The notes: generated by a model not told the origin, from the letters alone. A stretch of DNA of 64,000 bases from Anabaena azotica FACHB-119 (GCF_014697625.1 NZ_JACJSG010000010.1:124001-188000), one strand, 5' to 3'. Numbered from the stretch's first letter, positions 30,360-39,246 are shown. Numbers and translations: made by a program.

Positions 30360-31202
30360 TTGGATGAACTGAGGGCGGCGCTAGAGTTAGCAACTGACGA
30401 AGAATTGCAGGATTTAACAGCAATTCTGTTTAGTCGTAAGTTTAATCCCCTTGATTATGTTCAGACACCTGAACCAATCGAAATTCAAAGCCAAAACAGA
30501 CAAGCTTGGCTAGATTCGCTAGAAAATCGCTTTCGGTTTTTAGCCGCCGATGGAGTGACGGTATTACGAGGAAAAACAAACCAAGTAACTTACCGTCAAG
30601 CATTAATTCAAGTCTGTAAATATTTAAAAATTCCTTACTCTCAAGATTTAACAACAATTGATTTAGAAGCAGAAGTATTTTTACATCTGCTAGGACAAGT
30701 GTGGAAAAGATTACCAGAAAAAGAAAAACAAAAATTGGCTACGCAAGTACAGCGTCAACTTGTGAAATCGGAGGTACAAGAACCTTTACCTCTGTTGTTG
30801 CAACCTGATCCTTTGGGCTTGCTGTTAAAAGGTGGTAGCGCCTTAGCTGTTACATCCGTTGTTAAGCCATTGGTTTTACAACAAATTGCCCGTCAATTTG
30901 CTATTCACTTTGCTACTTATCAAGTAGCTAAAGATGCCTTAATTCAAGGTTCACAAGCAGCAACAACACAGTTTCAAAGCTATGTCACGTTACAAATGGC
31001 GCGTCAGGGTATGACTGTGAGTGCAGCCCGTTATGGAGCAGTTCGCAGCCTCTTCGCCTTTGTTGGCCCGGTTATGTGGGCTTGGTTTTTCGCCGATTTA
31101 GGCTGGAGAACCATCGCTACAAACTACGGTCGCATCATCCCGACTATTTTTGCTCTAGCACAAATTCGGCTTACCCGTGCTGAATGTTGGGAATTGGCTT
31201 GA
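30360..31202 (+). CDS. YaaW family protein (UPF0174-like)
   Basis: The protein has 280 residues. The N-terminal part (ELRAALELATDEELQDLTAILF) and the two hydrophobic C-terminal stretches (GLLLKGGSALAVTSVVKPL, FAFVGPVMWAWFFADLGWRT) fit the YaaW family. The E. coli member has no settled biochemical role. The start is TTG 30360, with GGAGG about 15 bp upstream; no ATG in frame is closer. The hydrophobic segments may be membrane-associated. STRRs lie on both sides. Confidence 0.7.
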   Translation: MDELRAALELATDEELQDLTAILFSRKFNPLDYVQTPEPIEIQSQNRQAWLDSLENRFRFLAADGVTVLRGKTNQVTYRQALIQVCKYLKIPYSQDLTTIDLEAEVFLHLLGQVWKRLPEKEKQKLATQVQRQLVKSEVQEPLPLLLQPDPLGLLLKGGSALAVTSVVKPLVLQQIARQFAIHFATYQVAKDALIQGSQAATTQFQSYVTLQMARQGMTVSAARYGAVRSLFAFVGPVMWAWFFADLGWRTIATNYGRIIPTIFALAQIRLTRAECWELA

Positions 31203-31205
31203 AGA

Positions 31206-31345
31206 CAGGGACTGGCTATTAGGGACTGGGGACTGGGGGAAGATAGGAGAAAGGGAAAAGGGTAAGGAATAAAGGATTCAAATTCTTTCCTTTCCCCTTT
31301 CCCCTTTCACCTTTCCCCCTCATCCCCCTCATCTCCCCTACCTTG
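31206..31345. repeat. STRR cluster between the YaaW and O-antigen ligase genes
   Basis: GGGACTGG units, then GGGAAAAGGG-like purine runs and CCTTTCCCC pyrimidine runs that are near-complements, so the region can fold on itself. Confidence 0.7.
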
Positions 31346-31375
31346 ATTTCGTGACTATTAACCTGGGGTTTTAGC

Positions 31376-32785
31376 TTGAAGTTAGCTTTTTATCATCCCA
31401 AACCTGAATGCCAATTTTCTTGGAATTGCTTTCAACTGGGACTATTATTATTTCCGCTCACTCCTTTTGTGGGATTTGTGAGCATCATGTTAGGGGCGTT
31501 AGTAACTTGGATACGCCAATACCGCAGTATTATCCGCCGTCCCATTAATTGGGGATTTGCGTTACTGAGTTTTTTGCTGTTTATTTCCGCCTGCTTTGCT
31601 AATGACAAAGCCGCAGCTTTTGTTGGGTTATTTAATTTACTGCCATTTTTCTTATTATTTACAGGTTTGGGTTTCCTGATTCAAACAACTGCACAATTAC
31701 GCCATATAGCTTGGATTTTAGTCATTGGTTCTGTACCAATGGTAATTATGGGCTTTGGGCAGTTGTTTTTTGGCTGGAACTTGCAAATACAAGTTTTGTG
31801 GATTTTATTAGACTGGTCGATCGCACTCGGTGGTAGTCCCCCTGGACGCATGGCTGCTCTGTTCATGCACGCTAATATCTTTGCAGCTTATTTAGCGATC
31901 GCCTTTACCCTCAGCATCGCACTACTGCTAGAACAATGGCAAGCGAGGAGCAGAGGAGCAGGGGAGCAGAGGAGCAGAGGAGCAGGGGAGCAACCCACCC
32001 CTAGCCCCTCCCAGGAGGGGAACGGAGCAGAGGAGATAGTCTTTTCCCCTTTCCCCCTTCCCCCTTCCCCCTTTCCCCTTCCCCCAGTACCCATCATCTT
32101 CCTCACATTCTCAGCTATTGCCGACTTTACCGCCTTGATTTTAACTAACTCGCGTAATGGGTGGGCGATCGCTATTATTGCTTGTTTAGCTTTTGCATTT
32201 TATCAAGGTTGGCGTTTACTAGTCGGTGGTGTTGCTGCCTTAACCACCAGTGTCTTATTAGCGGCTTTTGCACCCTCCCCAATTGCCCAAGCTTTCCGCC
32301 AGATTATTCCCGCTTTCTTTTGGGCGAGATTAAACGATGAAATGTATCCAGATAGACCAGTTGCCTTAATGCGGAAAACTCAGTGGCAATTTGCTTGGTC
32401 TTTGACTCAACAACGTCCCTGGACAGGCTGGGGATTGCGTAATTTTACTGACCTTTATAAAGCCCAAATGAATATTGATTTGGGACATCCCCATAATTTG
32501 TTTTTAATGCTATCTGCGGAAACTGGATTGCCTAGCACTTTACTATTTTTTGGCATACTGAGTTGGATATTATTTGCTGGTTTTCAACTGATATGGAAAT
32601 CAGACTATATACCTAATAAAGATAGATTAATATTTTTCAGTTATCTTGTAGTTTTTGGAGAGTGGTTATTATTTAACACAGTAGATGTCACCCTTTTTGA
32701 TTTCAGAGTAAATACCTTATCTTGGATGATCATGGCGGCTATTGGGGGAAATGTATATTATTATAACCAACCAAAAAAAATGTAA
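31376..32785 (+). CDS. O-antigen ligase family (Wzy/WaaL-type) membrane protein with an in-frame repeat insert
   Basis: The protein has 469 residues and about ten membrane helices. The region RPWTGWGLRNFTDLY followed by LGHPHNLFLMLSAETGLPS is the periplasmic loop signature of Wzy_C / O-antigen ligase proteins, with the catalytic-type histidines. Between two helices, at about residues 189-240, a segment rich in RSRGAGEQ and FPLPPSPFPLPP is encoded by STRR DNA (31943-32090) and keeps the frame. It would extend a cytoplasmic or periplasmic loop. Translation appears to start at TTG 31376; a better start is not evident. It would polymerise or attach an exported glycan; no sugar genes adjoin it. 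Confidence 0.75.
   Translation: MKLAFYHPKPECQFSWNCFQLGLLLFPLTPFVGFVSIMLGALVTWIRQYRSIIRRPINWGFALLSFLLFISACFANDKAAAFVGLFNLLPFFLLFTGLGFLIQTTAQLRHIAWILVIGSVPMVIMGFGQLFFGWNLQIQVLWILLDWSIALGGSPPGRMAALFMHANIFAAYLAIAFTLSIALLLEQWQARSRGAGEQRSRGAGEQPTPSPSQEGNGAEEIVFSPFPLPPSPFPLPPVPIIFLTFSAIADFTALILTNSRNGWAIAIIACLAFAFYQGWRLLVGGVAALTTSVLLAAFAPSPIAQAFRQIIPAFFWARLNDEMYPDRPVALMRKTQWQFAWSLTQQRPWTGWGLRNFTDLYKAQMNIDLGHPHNLFLMLSAETGLPSTLLFFGILSWILFAGFQLIWKSDYIPNKDRLIFFSYLVVFGEWLLFNTVDVTLFDFRVNTLSWMIMAAIGGNVYYYNQPKKM
31943..32090. repeat. STRR-type sequence inside the O-antigen ligase gene
   Basis: GGAGCAGAGGAGCAGGGGAGC-like units are followed by CCCCTTTCCC and CCTTCCCC runs. The same units occur between genes at 41725 and 41795. 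The stretch is open in the gene's frame. Confidence 0.75.
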
Positions 32786-32835
32786 ATTTTTCAGGTTAGT
32801 ATGTTGTTTTTATAAACCATAAACAAAGCCATTAA

Positions 32836-32925
32836 TATAGCAATCGTCACATAGGTTAGGAAATTGATGAATCATAAAATCTTTACAGAAAAAAGCTTCC
32901 TCACCTGTCCCCTTTCCCCTGCTAA
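32836..32925 (+). mobile_element. TATAGCA-ended repeat family, copy C
   Basis: TATAGCAA, then CATAGGTTAGG, TGATGAATCATAAAATCTTTACAG-like sequence (split here) and CACCTGTCCC lead to CTGCTAAA. The right end has one substitution. Confidence 0.55.
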
Positions 32926-32994
32926 ACATAGTTTTTTATTAATGAAAATTAACCAAAAAACTACCATGAATATATTTAACTAAACCTTCATTTT

Positions 32995-33082
32995 TAGCAG
33001 CCGCAACATAGGTTAGGACTTTAAGGAATCATAAAATAGTGATAGCAGGCAGCTTATGCACCTGTTTCCTATCCCCTGCTAT
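32995..33082 (+). mobile_element. TATAGCA-ended repeat family, copy D
   Basis: TAGCAG, CAACATAGGTTAGGAC, GAATCATAAAAT and CCCCTGCTAT keep the family order only 70 bp after copy C. Both are in the same orientation. Confidence 0.55.
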
Positions 33083-33159
33083 GTATCTAAAATAAATTTT
33101 CAGTGGTTACACTGCGGCATCCAGAGTTAGTCGTGACTAATATGAATATATTCAAGTTT

Positions 33160-33277
33160 GTGACTGTGAGTGTGGCTAACAGTAATTAGCCACTGTTGCT
33201 GATTGTTGGGAAGGTGTAGGGATAACCCTAAATGGGTTTTCCTGCATAACAGGCATCTTTTTTAGATGCCTTTTTTT
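33160..33277 (+). ncRNA. Candidate small RNA ending at an intrinsic terminator
   Basis: A strong rightward terminator at 33251-33277 has no gene to serve: the nearest upstream gene ends 470 bp earlier, with two repeat copies between. The stretch before it contains a GGCTAACAGTAATTAGCC hairpin near 33174-33191 and no open frame. A TATATT at about 33146-33151 could be a -10 element, giving a transcript of roughly 120 nt. Start and existence are inferred. Confidence 0.4.
33251..33277 (+). terminator. Strong intrinsic terminator without an obvious gene
   Basis: AGGCATCT (33251-33258) and AGATGCCT (33264-33271) form a perfect 8-bp stem with a T5 loop, followed by T residues to 33277. Confidence 0.8.
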
Positions 33278-33324
33278 AATATTATTTTCTGTTATGTTAA
33301 AAGAGAAAAAATTCTCTAATATAT

Positions 33325-33444
33325 AGTAGGGAACAGGGGACGACCTCACAATATATTTGTTATCAAGATTATCAAGCTATGATATCACTAAGCTGTTTAG
33401 CCTCTTACCTGTCACCTGTCACCTGTTACCTATCCCCTACTGAC
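33325..33444. repeat. Possible diverged TATAG-ended element with STRR at the end of the DUF3598 gene
   Basis: It starts TATAGTAGGGAACAGGGG and ends in CACCTGTCACCTG, then ATCCCCTACT, so the ends are inverted. The last codons of the gene at 33430 lie inside it. Confidence 0.45.
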
Positions 33445-34245
33445 TCGTTGTTCCGTTACTAAAGTTAGGCTGACCCATTCGCCTTTATCGTTGTAGCTAC
33501 GAACCATGCGTTGGCGTAAGTTTGGTTTAATTAGCCAACCCACTTCTAAAATAAAGCTTTGACGTACCTGCACTTTGAGGGGAGAAGTAGCAGAAGCACC
33601 GTTAGGTAATAATAGTACTTGTACTTGTTTTTGCGGGTCTTGGTCGAAGAGAATAATTGAGCCATTAATAGTAGCGGTTGTGGCTATGGTGTGTCCGGCA
33701 AAATTCAAACTTTGAATTAAGCGACCACTATCATCAAGTTGTAATTTGAGGTTTGTAGAAATAGTATCAGGCGATCGCCAATCAGGATAGATGGTTGTCG
33801 CTTCCCCTTGCCATTCTCCTAATAAATCGTCCACTTGTAGAGGTGGATTTTCTTGTGCTTGTGTACCTGCTAAATGTTCACGAATTAAAGTAAGTTGGTT
33901 CAGATGACCGTTTTTATCAAATAACTGCACCAAACGCAAGCGGCGATTTTCAGCAATTAAACCCAGTTCTGCACCAAATTCCGAAAATGGCCCCAACTGA
34001 ATGGAACCTTGAGAAAAAGCGCCATTTTCAAAAAATAAAACACTTTTCGCCAAAGAGCTATATTCTAAAACCTTTTCCGTACCTTCTTGGCGAATAATCT
34101 GGCGGACTGTCTGATTGTTATTTAACCCTTCTAGAGAAACAACGGTGGGAATGTCATTTAAAAGTTGACCTTGGGGTGAAAATTGGGTGAATGAACCTTG
34201 CCATTCACCGAGATTTTGTAATAACCGTTCCCATTGAGATGACAT
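33430..34245 (-). CDS. DUF3598 family protein
   Basis: The protein has 271 residues. WERLLQNLGEWQGSFTQFSP at the N-terminus and LLGEWQGEATTIYPDWR at about residue 141 are two related copies of a lipocalin/calycin-like start. This fits DUF3598, a cyanobacterial and plastid family with a beta-barrel fold. Function is not established; relation to phycobiliprotein-lyase-like calycins is only structural speculation. The final residues (VSRG) and the stop TAG are supplied by repeat DNA. The start is ATG 34245. Confidence 0.72.
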   Translation of the reverse strand: MSSQWERLLQNLGEWQGSFTQFSPQGQLLNDIPTVVSLEGLNNNQTVRQIIRQEGTEKVLEYSSLAKSVLFFENGAFSQGSIQLGPFSEFGAELGLIAENRRLRLVQLFDKNGHLNQLTLIREHLAGTQAQENPPLQVDDLLGEWQGEATTIYPDWRSPDTISTNLKLQLDDSGRLIQSLNFAGHTIATTATINGSIILFDQDPQKQVQVLLLPNGASATSPLKVQVRQSFILEVGWLIKPNLRQRMVRSYNDKGEWVSLTLVTEQRVSRG

Positions 34246-34278
34246 AGTGATTAATGAGTGCTAATTGCTGAGTAGCAT

Positions 34279-34445
34279 ATCAGTTTTCCTGACTTTTCAC
34301 GTCATGTGGAAAAGTTAACGCTCCTACCTAACCCCCCAGCCCCCTTCCCTTCAAGGGAAGGGGGAGCAATTAAAGCCTCTCTCCTTCTAGGGGAGAGGTT
34401 TGGAGAGGGGTCTTTTAGATCCCGTGAAAAGTCAGATCAGTTTTC
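34279..34445 (+). mobile_element. 147-bp MITE (CTGACTTTTCACG) with perfect 10-bp target duplication
   Basis: The element proper is 34289-34435, with perfect 13-bp inverted ends. The 10 bp to its left and right, ATCAGTTTTC at 34279-34288 and 34436-34445, are identical. The intact ends and exact duplication indicate a recent insertion. Confidence 0.88.
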
Positions 34446-34452
34446 ATGGTTT

Positions 34453-34503
34453 GTAGTCAGGACTTTAGTCATGATTGAAAATAAGGACTAAAGTCATGAC
34501 TAC
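34453..34503. repeat. Hairpin repeat GTAGTCAGGACTTTAGTC, copy 1
   Basis: 20-bp arms (34453-34472 and 34484-34503) with two mismatches. The right arm ends in the ftsX stop codon. The same repeat with perfect arms is at 61604-61649. Confidence 0.65.
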
Positions 34504-35405
34504 TAACTTCTGGCAAAACGCCGGACTGCGAATAAACTACCCATTAAGCCTACTGTCGCGCCAAAGCCTAGAAGAATTAGAGGTAATAGTAAAACTTGGG
34601 CGGTGGTGAGTTGTAAACCATTGGTAATAAATTGGATAAACTCTGGTTGATTGGCGAGTAGCTTACCGATAAACTGTTGGATGAGAGAAATGAAACTCCA
34701 GGCGATCGCACCGCCAAGTAAACCAAAAGTTATTCCCTGCAATATAAACGGGAGATATATCCAAACTGAAGTTGCTCCCACTAACTGCATAATTTCAATT
34801 TCCCGACGACGCGCCAGCACAATTAAGCGAATCGTGGTTGTGGTCACGGCGATCGCAGTTAAAGTTAAAATAATCGTAATTGTCAAAGTCACCCAATTTA
34901 GACCCCGATGCAATTGGGCAATGCGTTTAACCGCTTCATCGACATACTGCACCGTATCAACTCCCTGTAACTTAGCTAATTGAGTCGCTAAAACTGGCAC
35001 AGCCTGAGAGTTACGCGCTTTAACTTTAATTTCATCAACCAAAGGATTTTCCCCAAGCTGTTGGGTAGCCCCCTCAATATCGGAAATGCCTAATTCTTTA
35101 ACTAACTTAGTCCAAGCTTGTTCTTTAGTAATAACCTCCATTCCTACCACCTCTGGCATTTGTGCCACAAATGGTTCAATAGTTGGCGCTGATCTGCCAG
35201 AATCAAGATAAACGGAAACTTCTAATTGACTACCATACTGATTCAGGAGTTTTTCTACTTGCCAAGAGGTTTGCAAACTCAAGCCAAATAAAAATAGTAG
35301 CACTGTAACAGTACTGACAGCCGCCCAATTCATCCAACCGCCACGCAACAAACCCAAGAAGGTTTCTTTCAGTAAATAGTCAAGCTTCGTGAGAAATTTC
35401 AACAC
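34503..35405 (-). CDS. ftsX: Cell division protein FtsX, permease-like
   Basis: The protein has 300 residues. An N-terminal cytosolic stretch, a first helix (WMNWAAVSTVTVLLFLFGLSL), a large extracytoplasmic domain (residues about 45-165) and three C-terminal helices give the FtsX topology. ARRREIEIMQLVGATSVWI is the conserved FtsX coupling region. FtsX works with FtsE in an ABC-type complex that controls peptidoglycan hydrolases at the septum. No ftsE is adjacent here. Translation starts at GTG 35405. A palindromic repeat follows the stop and could act as a 3' hairpin. Confidence 0.88.
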   Translation of the reverse strand: MLKFLTKLDYLLKETFLGLLRGGWMNWAAVSTVTVLLFLFGLSLQTSWQVEKLLNQYGSQLEVSVYLDSGRSAPTIEPFVAQMPEVVGMEVITKEQAWTKLVKELGISDIEGATQQLGENPLVDEIKVKARNSQAVPVLATQLAKLQGVDTVQYVDEAVKRIAQLHRGLNWVTLTITIILTLTAIAVTTTTIRLIVLARRREIEIMQLVGATSVWIYLPFILQGITFGLLGGAIAWSFISLIQQFIGKLLANQPEFIQFITNGLQLTTAQVLLLPLILLGFGATVGLMGSLFAVRRFARS

Positions 35406-35489
35406 AACCCACCCTAATAATTCTGTGATATCAATCGAGAAGTGTGGGGAGTACTTGTGCCAGTCAACAGTTATGAGTTAACAGTGAAC

Positions 35490-35545
35490 TCACCTGATAA
35501 CTGATAACTGATAACTGATAACTGATAACTGATAACTGATTAATT
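35490..35545. repeat. STRR array, ACTGATA heptamers
   Basis: About six tandem ACTGATA units between ftsX and the phosphatase gene, preceded by AACAGTT remnants. Confidence 0.85.
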
Positions 35546-35570
35546 CCCCAGTCCCTTTTATACTCCAAGA

Positions 35571-36956
35571 TTATTCAATTTGTAAGACAACTAATGTCAT
35601 ATCATCATTATTTTGTCTGTCATCACCGATGAATTGCTGAACTTGGTCGAATAGGTAATCTACTATTTCCTCTGGGCCGTTACAGTATCGGCAAGCTGTA
35701 CTAAAGGCTGTCACAAAGTTCTCTTCATCGAAGCGATCGCCACTTGCCGCCGCCGCATCGGTCAATCCATCTGTATAATAAACTACTGTATCCCCAGGTT
35801 CCAACTGTACTTGAGCATCTTCATACTGACTATTAGCATCTAAGCCAATTAACATCCCCAAGGTATCCAAACGGGTGATACTTTTTGTGGCTGCGTGCCA
35901 CCACAAAGGGGGATTATGGGCTGCATTGCTGTAAGACAAAATTCGTTTGTGCGGATTATATTCTGAGTAAAATAACGTGATGAAGCGGTGAGAATTTTCT
36001 AAGTCCGCATACATGACGCGGTTGAGGTTTTGCAAAATCCCGGCTGGCGAGTTACCGTGTAACACTTCTCCCCTCAGCATCCCTCGCATCATGGTCATAA
36101 TTAACCCTGCCGGCACACCTTTACCCATGACATCGCCAATTACTAAACCCCAACGACCAGAATCTTGACGGACTCCGTTATGGGGATAGATTTGATTATG
36201 GCTGGTGGGAATAAAATCATAATAATCTCCACCGACACGATTGGCAGGTCTACAGCGTGCCGCTACGCTAGCCCCAGGAATATAAGGGCATTGACGCGGC
36301 AGTAGTCGTCTTTGAATCTCCGCACCAATTTCTAGTTCTTGGTCTAAACGTTCTTTTTTCTTCAGTTCTACGGCTAGTTCGTCGTTTTCAATGGCGACTG
36401 CGGTTTGGTCTGCTATTAACCGTACTAACTTTTGTCGAGTTTCTGTCCAGGTATATTCAGGATCGCGGCTTAATACATACAGCCAACCCCGTTCTGTATG
36501 CTTCACCAAAATTGCCGTACCAAAGATTTGCACATCCGGCCCCAGGTGACGGTGCATCTGGTCGTCTAACATTCCTGTGGCGGTGGCTAGAGGCGCGGTG
36601 TTGGGCAAAAGTGTGATTTGACTGCTAGCTGTTTCTAAGGCTTTGCGGATGTTCTTGCGCTGGCGGCTATCTTGCCAGTGTAATTGCTCTAATCTCACCT
36701 GACCATTGGGTTTGTAGAGAAACAGAGCGCTACCATCGGCATCTGTAACTCTGGTTGCCATCAAAGGAATCAGTTCCAAAAACTGATTCAAATTATTGAA
36801 GCTTCTGAGGGCAAATCCCAGAGAACTTAGCAAGTCTTGGATTTTGTTCTGTTCCCGATGCAATCGTGCCACGAGTTCTTTGAGCGCTACGACTGGTGTG
36901 ACATCTGTCGTAGCACTATTATTGTTGTCCGTGGGTGGGGTAGGAAATTGAGGCAC
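35571..36956 (-). CDS. GAF domain / PP2C (SpoIIE, RsbU-type) protein phosphatase
   Basis: The protein has 461 residues. A coiled N-terminus (25-60) precedes a GAF domain at about 55-195 (TRVTDADGSALFLYKPNGQ ... LVRLIADQTAVAIEN). A helical linker ELAVELKKKERLDQELEIGAE and a PP2C/SpoIIE domain follow (NRVGGDYYDF, GLVIGDVMGKGVPAGL, YSNAAHNPPLW, YTDGLTDA). The aspartates that bind Mn2+ are present. Such proteins dephosphorylate anti-sigma-factor antagonists in partner-switching pathways; no partner gene is adjacent. Translation starts at GTG 36956. It lies upstream of ftsX and downstream of ftsY on the same strand. Confidence 0.87.
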   Translation of the reverse strand: MPQFPTPPTDNNNSATTDVTPVVALKELVARLHREQNKIQDLLSSLGFALRSFNNLNQFLELIPLMATRVTDADGSALFLYKPNGQVRLEQLHWQDSRQRKNIRKALETASSQITLLPNTAPLATATGMLDDQMHRHLGPDVQIFGTAILVKHTERGWLYVLSRDPEYTWTETRQKLVRLIADQTAVAIENDELAVELKKKERLDQELEIGAEIQRRLLPRQCPYIPGASVAARCRPANRVGGDYYDFIPTSHNQIYPHNGVRQDSGRWGLVIGDVMGKGVPAGLIMTMMRGMLRGEVLHGNSPAGILQNLNRVMYADLENSHRFITLFYSEYNPHKRILSYSNAAHNPPLWWHAATKSITRLDTLGMLIGLDANSQYEDAQVQLEPGDTVVYYTDGLTDAAAASGDRFDEENFVTAFSTACRYCNGPEEIVDYLFDQVQQFIGDDRQNNDDMTLVVLQIE

Positions 36957-37408
36957 TGAATTTATTGCACTGGAAAAGGTGAATGTTAAAGCAAAAATGA
37001 AGAAATTTTTAATTAGCGATCGCTAAACAATATTGAGTTAAAGATTAACCCTTTAGCAAGAGTAGAAAGACGTAAGACTTAATTTGACATAAGTATTACA
37101 TTTGCTCAAAAAATTTCTATCTCCAGAGAGGAATTTAATTCATGTACTTTAATCTACTGATACTACATGAAATTTTCTTAAAATTCCTAGCATCAAGTAA
37201 GTAGCTGTATGGCAGTGAACAAGCAACAGGCTTGACGAGCATTTAAAGTAAAGTTTGATAATTGATTGATGTCCTATCTATCAGGTGATTCTTATAGCTT
37301 TATGGCAACTCCTATTACTAGCCAAAATTCTTCATGCTGCCTTTGATAACTTCCGTAGGTCGCTATCGAAACAGCATTAGAGTGAAATTTTAGCAAATAA
37401 CATCAAAA
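36957..37408. other. Upstream region of the phosphatase gene
   Basis: About 450 bp without a gene or recognised repeat; AT-rich, with one HIP1 site next to the gene. It should hold the phosphatase promoter. Confidence 0.35.
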
Positions 37409-37637
37409 ATGGGGACTGGGGATTGGGGACTGGGGAAAGGGGGAAAGGGGAAAGGGGAAGGGGGAAAGGGGAAAATAACAACTGTCAACTGTCACCTGTC
37501 ACCTGTCACCTGTCACCTGTCACCTGTCAACTGTCAACTGTCAACTGTCACCTGTCACCTGTCAACTGTCAACTGTCACCTATCACCTGTCACCTGTCAC
37601 CTATCACCTATCACCTGTCACCTGTCACCTGTCCCCT
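37409..37637. repeat. Largest STRR block of the window
   Basis: GGGGACT and GGGGAAA units (37409-37474) are followed by about 22 heptamers alternating between TGTCACC, TGTCAAC and CTATCAC types up to the ftsY stop codon. Both strand frames stay open because the unit has no stop in these phases, so translated ORFs here are artefacts. Confidence 0.9.
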
Positions 37638-37638
37638 A

Positions 37639-39246
37639 TCAACCACTCAAGAGAGCTTCGACAAACTCGTAGCTGGAAAAGGGGCGTAAGTCTTCAATGC
37701 CTTCGCCTGCACCAATAAAGCGGATGGGTAAACCGAGTTGCTGCACTACTGCTAAGGCTACACCGCCTTTGGCTGTGCCATCTAACTTGGTTAATACTAC
37801 ACCACTCAGTTGAGCGGCTTGGGAGAAGATTTCCGCCTGTCTCAAGCCATTTTGACCTAGAGTTGCGTCTAATACTAAAAGTGATTCTATTTTGGCATCA
37901 GGAGCTTTTTTGTCAATGATTCGGCGAATTTTACTCAATTCATCCATTAAGTTTTTTTTGTTCTGCAATCGCCCGGCTGTATCTACGAGTAATAATTCAG
38001 TATTTCTTGCTTGAGCTGCGGCGATCGCATCAAAAACCACGGCGGCTGGGTCTGTATTCTTTCCGGGATTGGAGATTACTTCTACCCCACTTCTTTGACC
38101 CCAAACTTTTACCTGTTCCACAGCCGCCGCCCTGAAGGTATCGGCTGCACCGATTAAGCAGCGATAGCCTGATTTATGGGCTAGGTGGGAGATTTTGCCG
38201 ATGGTGGTAGTTTTACCTGCGCCATTGACTCCTGTAATTAACCAAATATTTAAGCTGTCTTTTTCTGGGGCAAAACTGCCTTTGTGGGATGTCTTGAGGG
38301 GTGAGTCTAGCATATCCCGCAAGATTTGTTTCAGGTAGGCGATCGCTTGTTCTGGTGGAGTGACTTCTTCCCTTAGTTTGTTCTGGAGAGAACTAATAAT
38401 ATGATCTGTTGCTTCTACACCCACATCGGCTTGCAGAAGTAAAGATTCAATTTCCGCTACAGCCGCTTGGTTAAGAGGCCCCTGTCCCACAATTGCCTTA
38501 AGTTGGTTGAGGATATTGCGGCGGGTTTTATCTAATCCTTGACGTAGCTTTTTCAGCCAAGTAATTTCTTCAATAGATATATCTTCTGCTCGTCTACCTT
38601 GAGCCGCTAATACTTCTGCTGACCAAACAAAACCTTCATCAAAGGTTATTCCCTCAATTTCTGGGGCTGCTTCCTGTGTAGTAGCTGCTGGCTGTACTAC
38701 TTCCGGTTGTGGTAGTTCAATGGCGCTGGCTATGAGTCTTTCTTGCCTAGCTTCTCGTTCTGCGGCTGCTCGTTCTAGGAAGGATAATGCAGGTGCTGGT
38801 GTTGCTTCTACTGCTAGTGATTCTACTGTTTCTGGTTCACTTTCTCCAGCTTGTGGTGTAATTGCTGTTACTTCTTCTGCTTGGTGAGTAACTGCTTCTA
38901 CCTCTTGATTTTGAATAGTTTCTTCTACTTCAGTGACCGTATTATCTTGTACTGATTCTGGTATATTTTCTATCTGTTCAGTTGCGGTTATTTCATCTTC
39001 AGTTGTTGCTGCTGGCGGTTGAGAATCTGCTAATTCAGGTTGAGATTCTACTTCCTGAGATTTTTGTTTTTCTTGAATGTTTTTATAAGCAGCTTTTGCA
39101 AACGCCAACAAATCTGTTGTTGAGTCTGGTACAGTAGCGGCTGGCTCTGGTTGAGATTCTGTTACTGGGGGTGTTTGTTGTTCTTGTGTCTCCGGGGGAG
39201 TTGGCGCGGAATTGTCTTGTTGACGACGGAACCAATTAAAAACCAT
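37639..39246 (-). CDS. ftsY: Signal recognition particle receptor FtsY
   Basis: The protein has 535 residues from ATG 39246 (MVFNWFRRQQ). The first 230 residues are an acidic, glutamate- and alanine-rich A domain. The SRP GTPase NG domain follows: GVNGAGKTTTIGK (G1), DTFRAAAVEQ, LLVDTAGRLQNKK (G3) and TKLDGTAKGG (G4). FtsY docks ribosome-SRP complexes at the membrane. The conventional amphipathic MVFNWFRR start favours this ATG over the 25 codons upstream. The stop TGA lies at the edge of the large STRR block. Confidence 0.95.
   Translation of the reverse strand: MVFNWFRRQQDNSAPTPPETQEQQTPPVTESQPEPAATVPDSTTDLLAFAKAAYKNIQEKQKSQEVESQPELADSQPPAATTEDEITATEQIENIPESVQDNTVTEVEETIQNQEVEAVTHQAEEVTAITPQAGESEPETVESLAVEATPAPALSFLERAAAEREARQERLIASAIELPQPEVVQPAATTQEAAPEIEGITFDEGFVWSAEVLAAQGRRAEDISIEEITWLKKLRQGLDKTRRNILNQLKAIVGQGPLNQAAVAEIESLLLQADVGVEATDHIISSLQNKLREEVTPPEQAIAYLKQILRDMLDSPLKTSHKGSFAPEKDSLNIWLITGVNGAGKTTTIGKISHLAHKSGYRCLIGAADTFRAAAVEQVKVWGQRSGVEVISNPGKNTDPAAVVFDAIAAAQARNTELLLVDTAGRLQNKKNLMDELSKIRRIIDKKAPDAKIESLLVLDATLGQNGLRQAEIFSQAAQLSGVVLTKLDGTAKGGVALAVVQQLGLPIRFIGAGEGIEDLRPFSSYEFVEALLSG

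Noticed and set aside
37409..37689. Two overlapping + strand reading frames of 87-88 codons
   Set aside because: They translate an STRR block; the heptamer has no stop in these phases. The composition is a low-complexity artefact.
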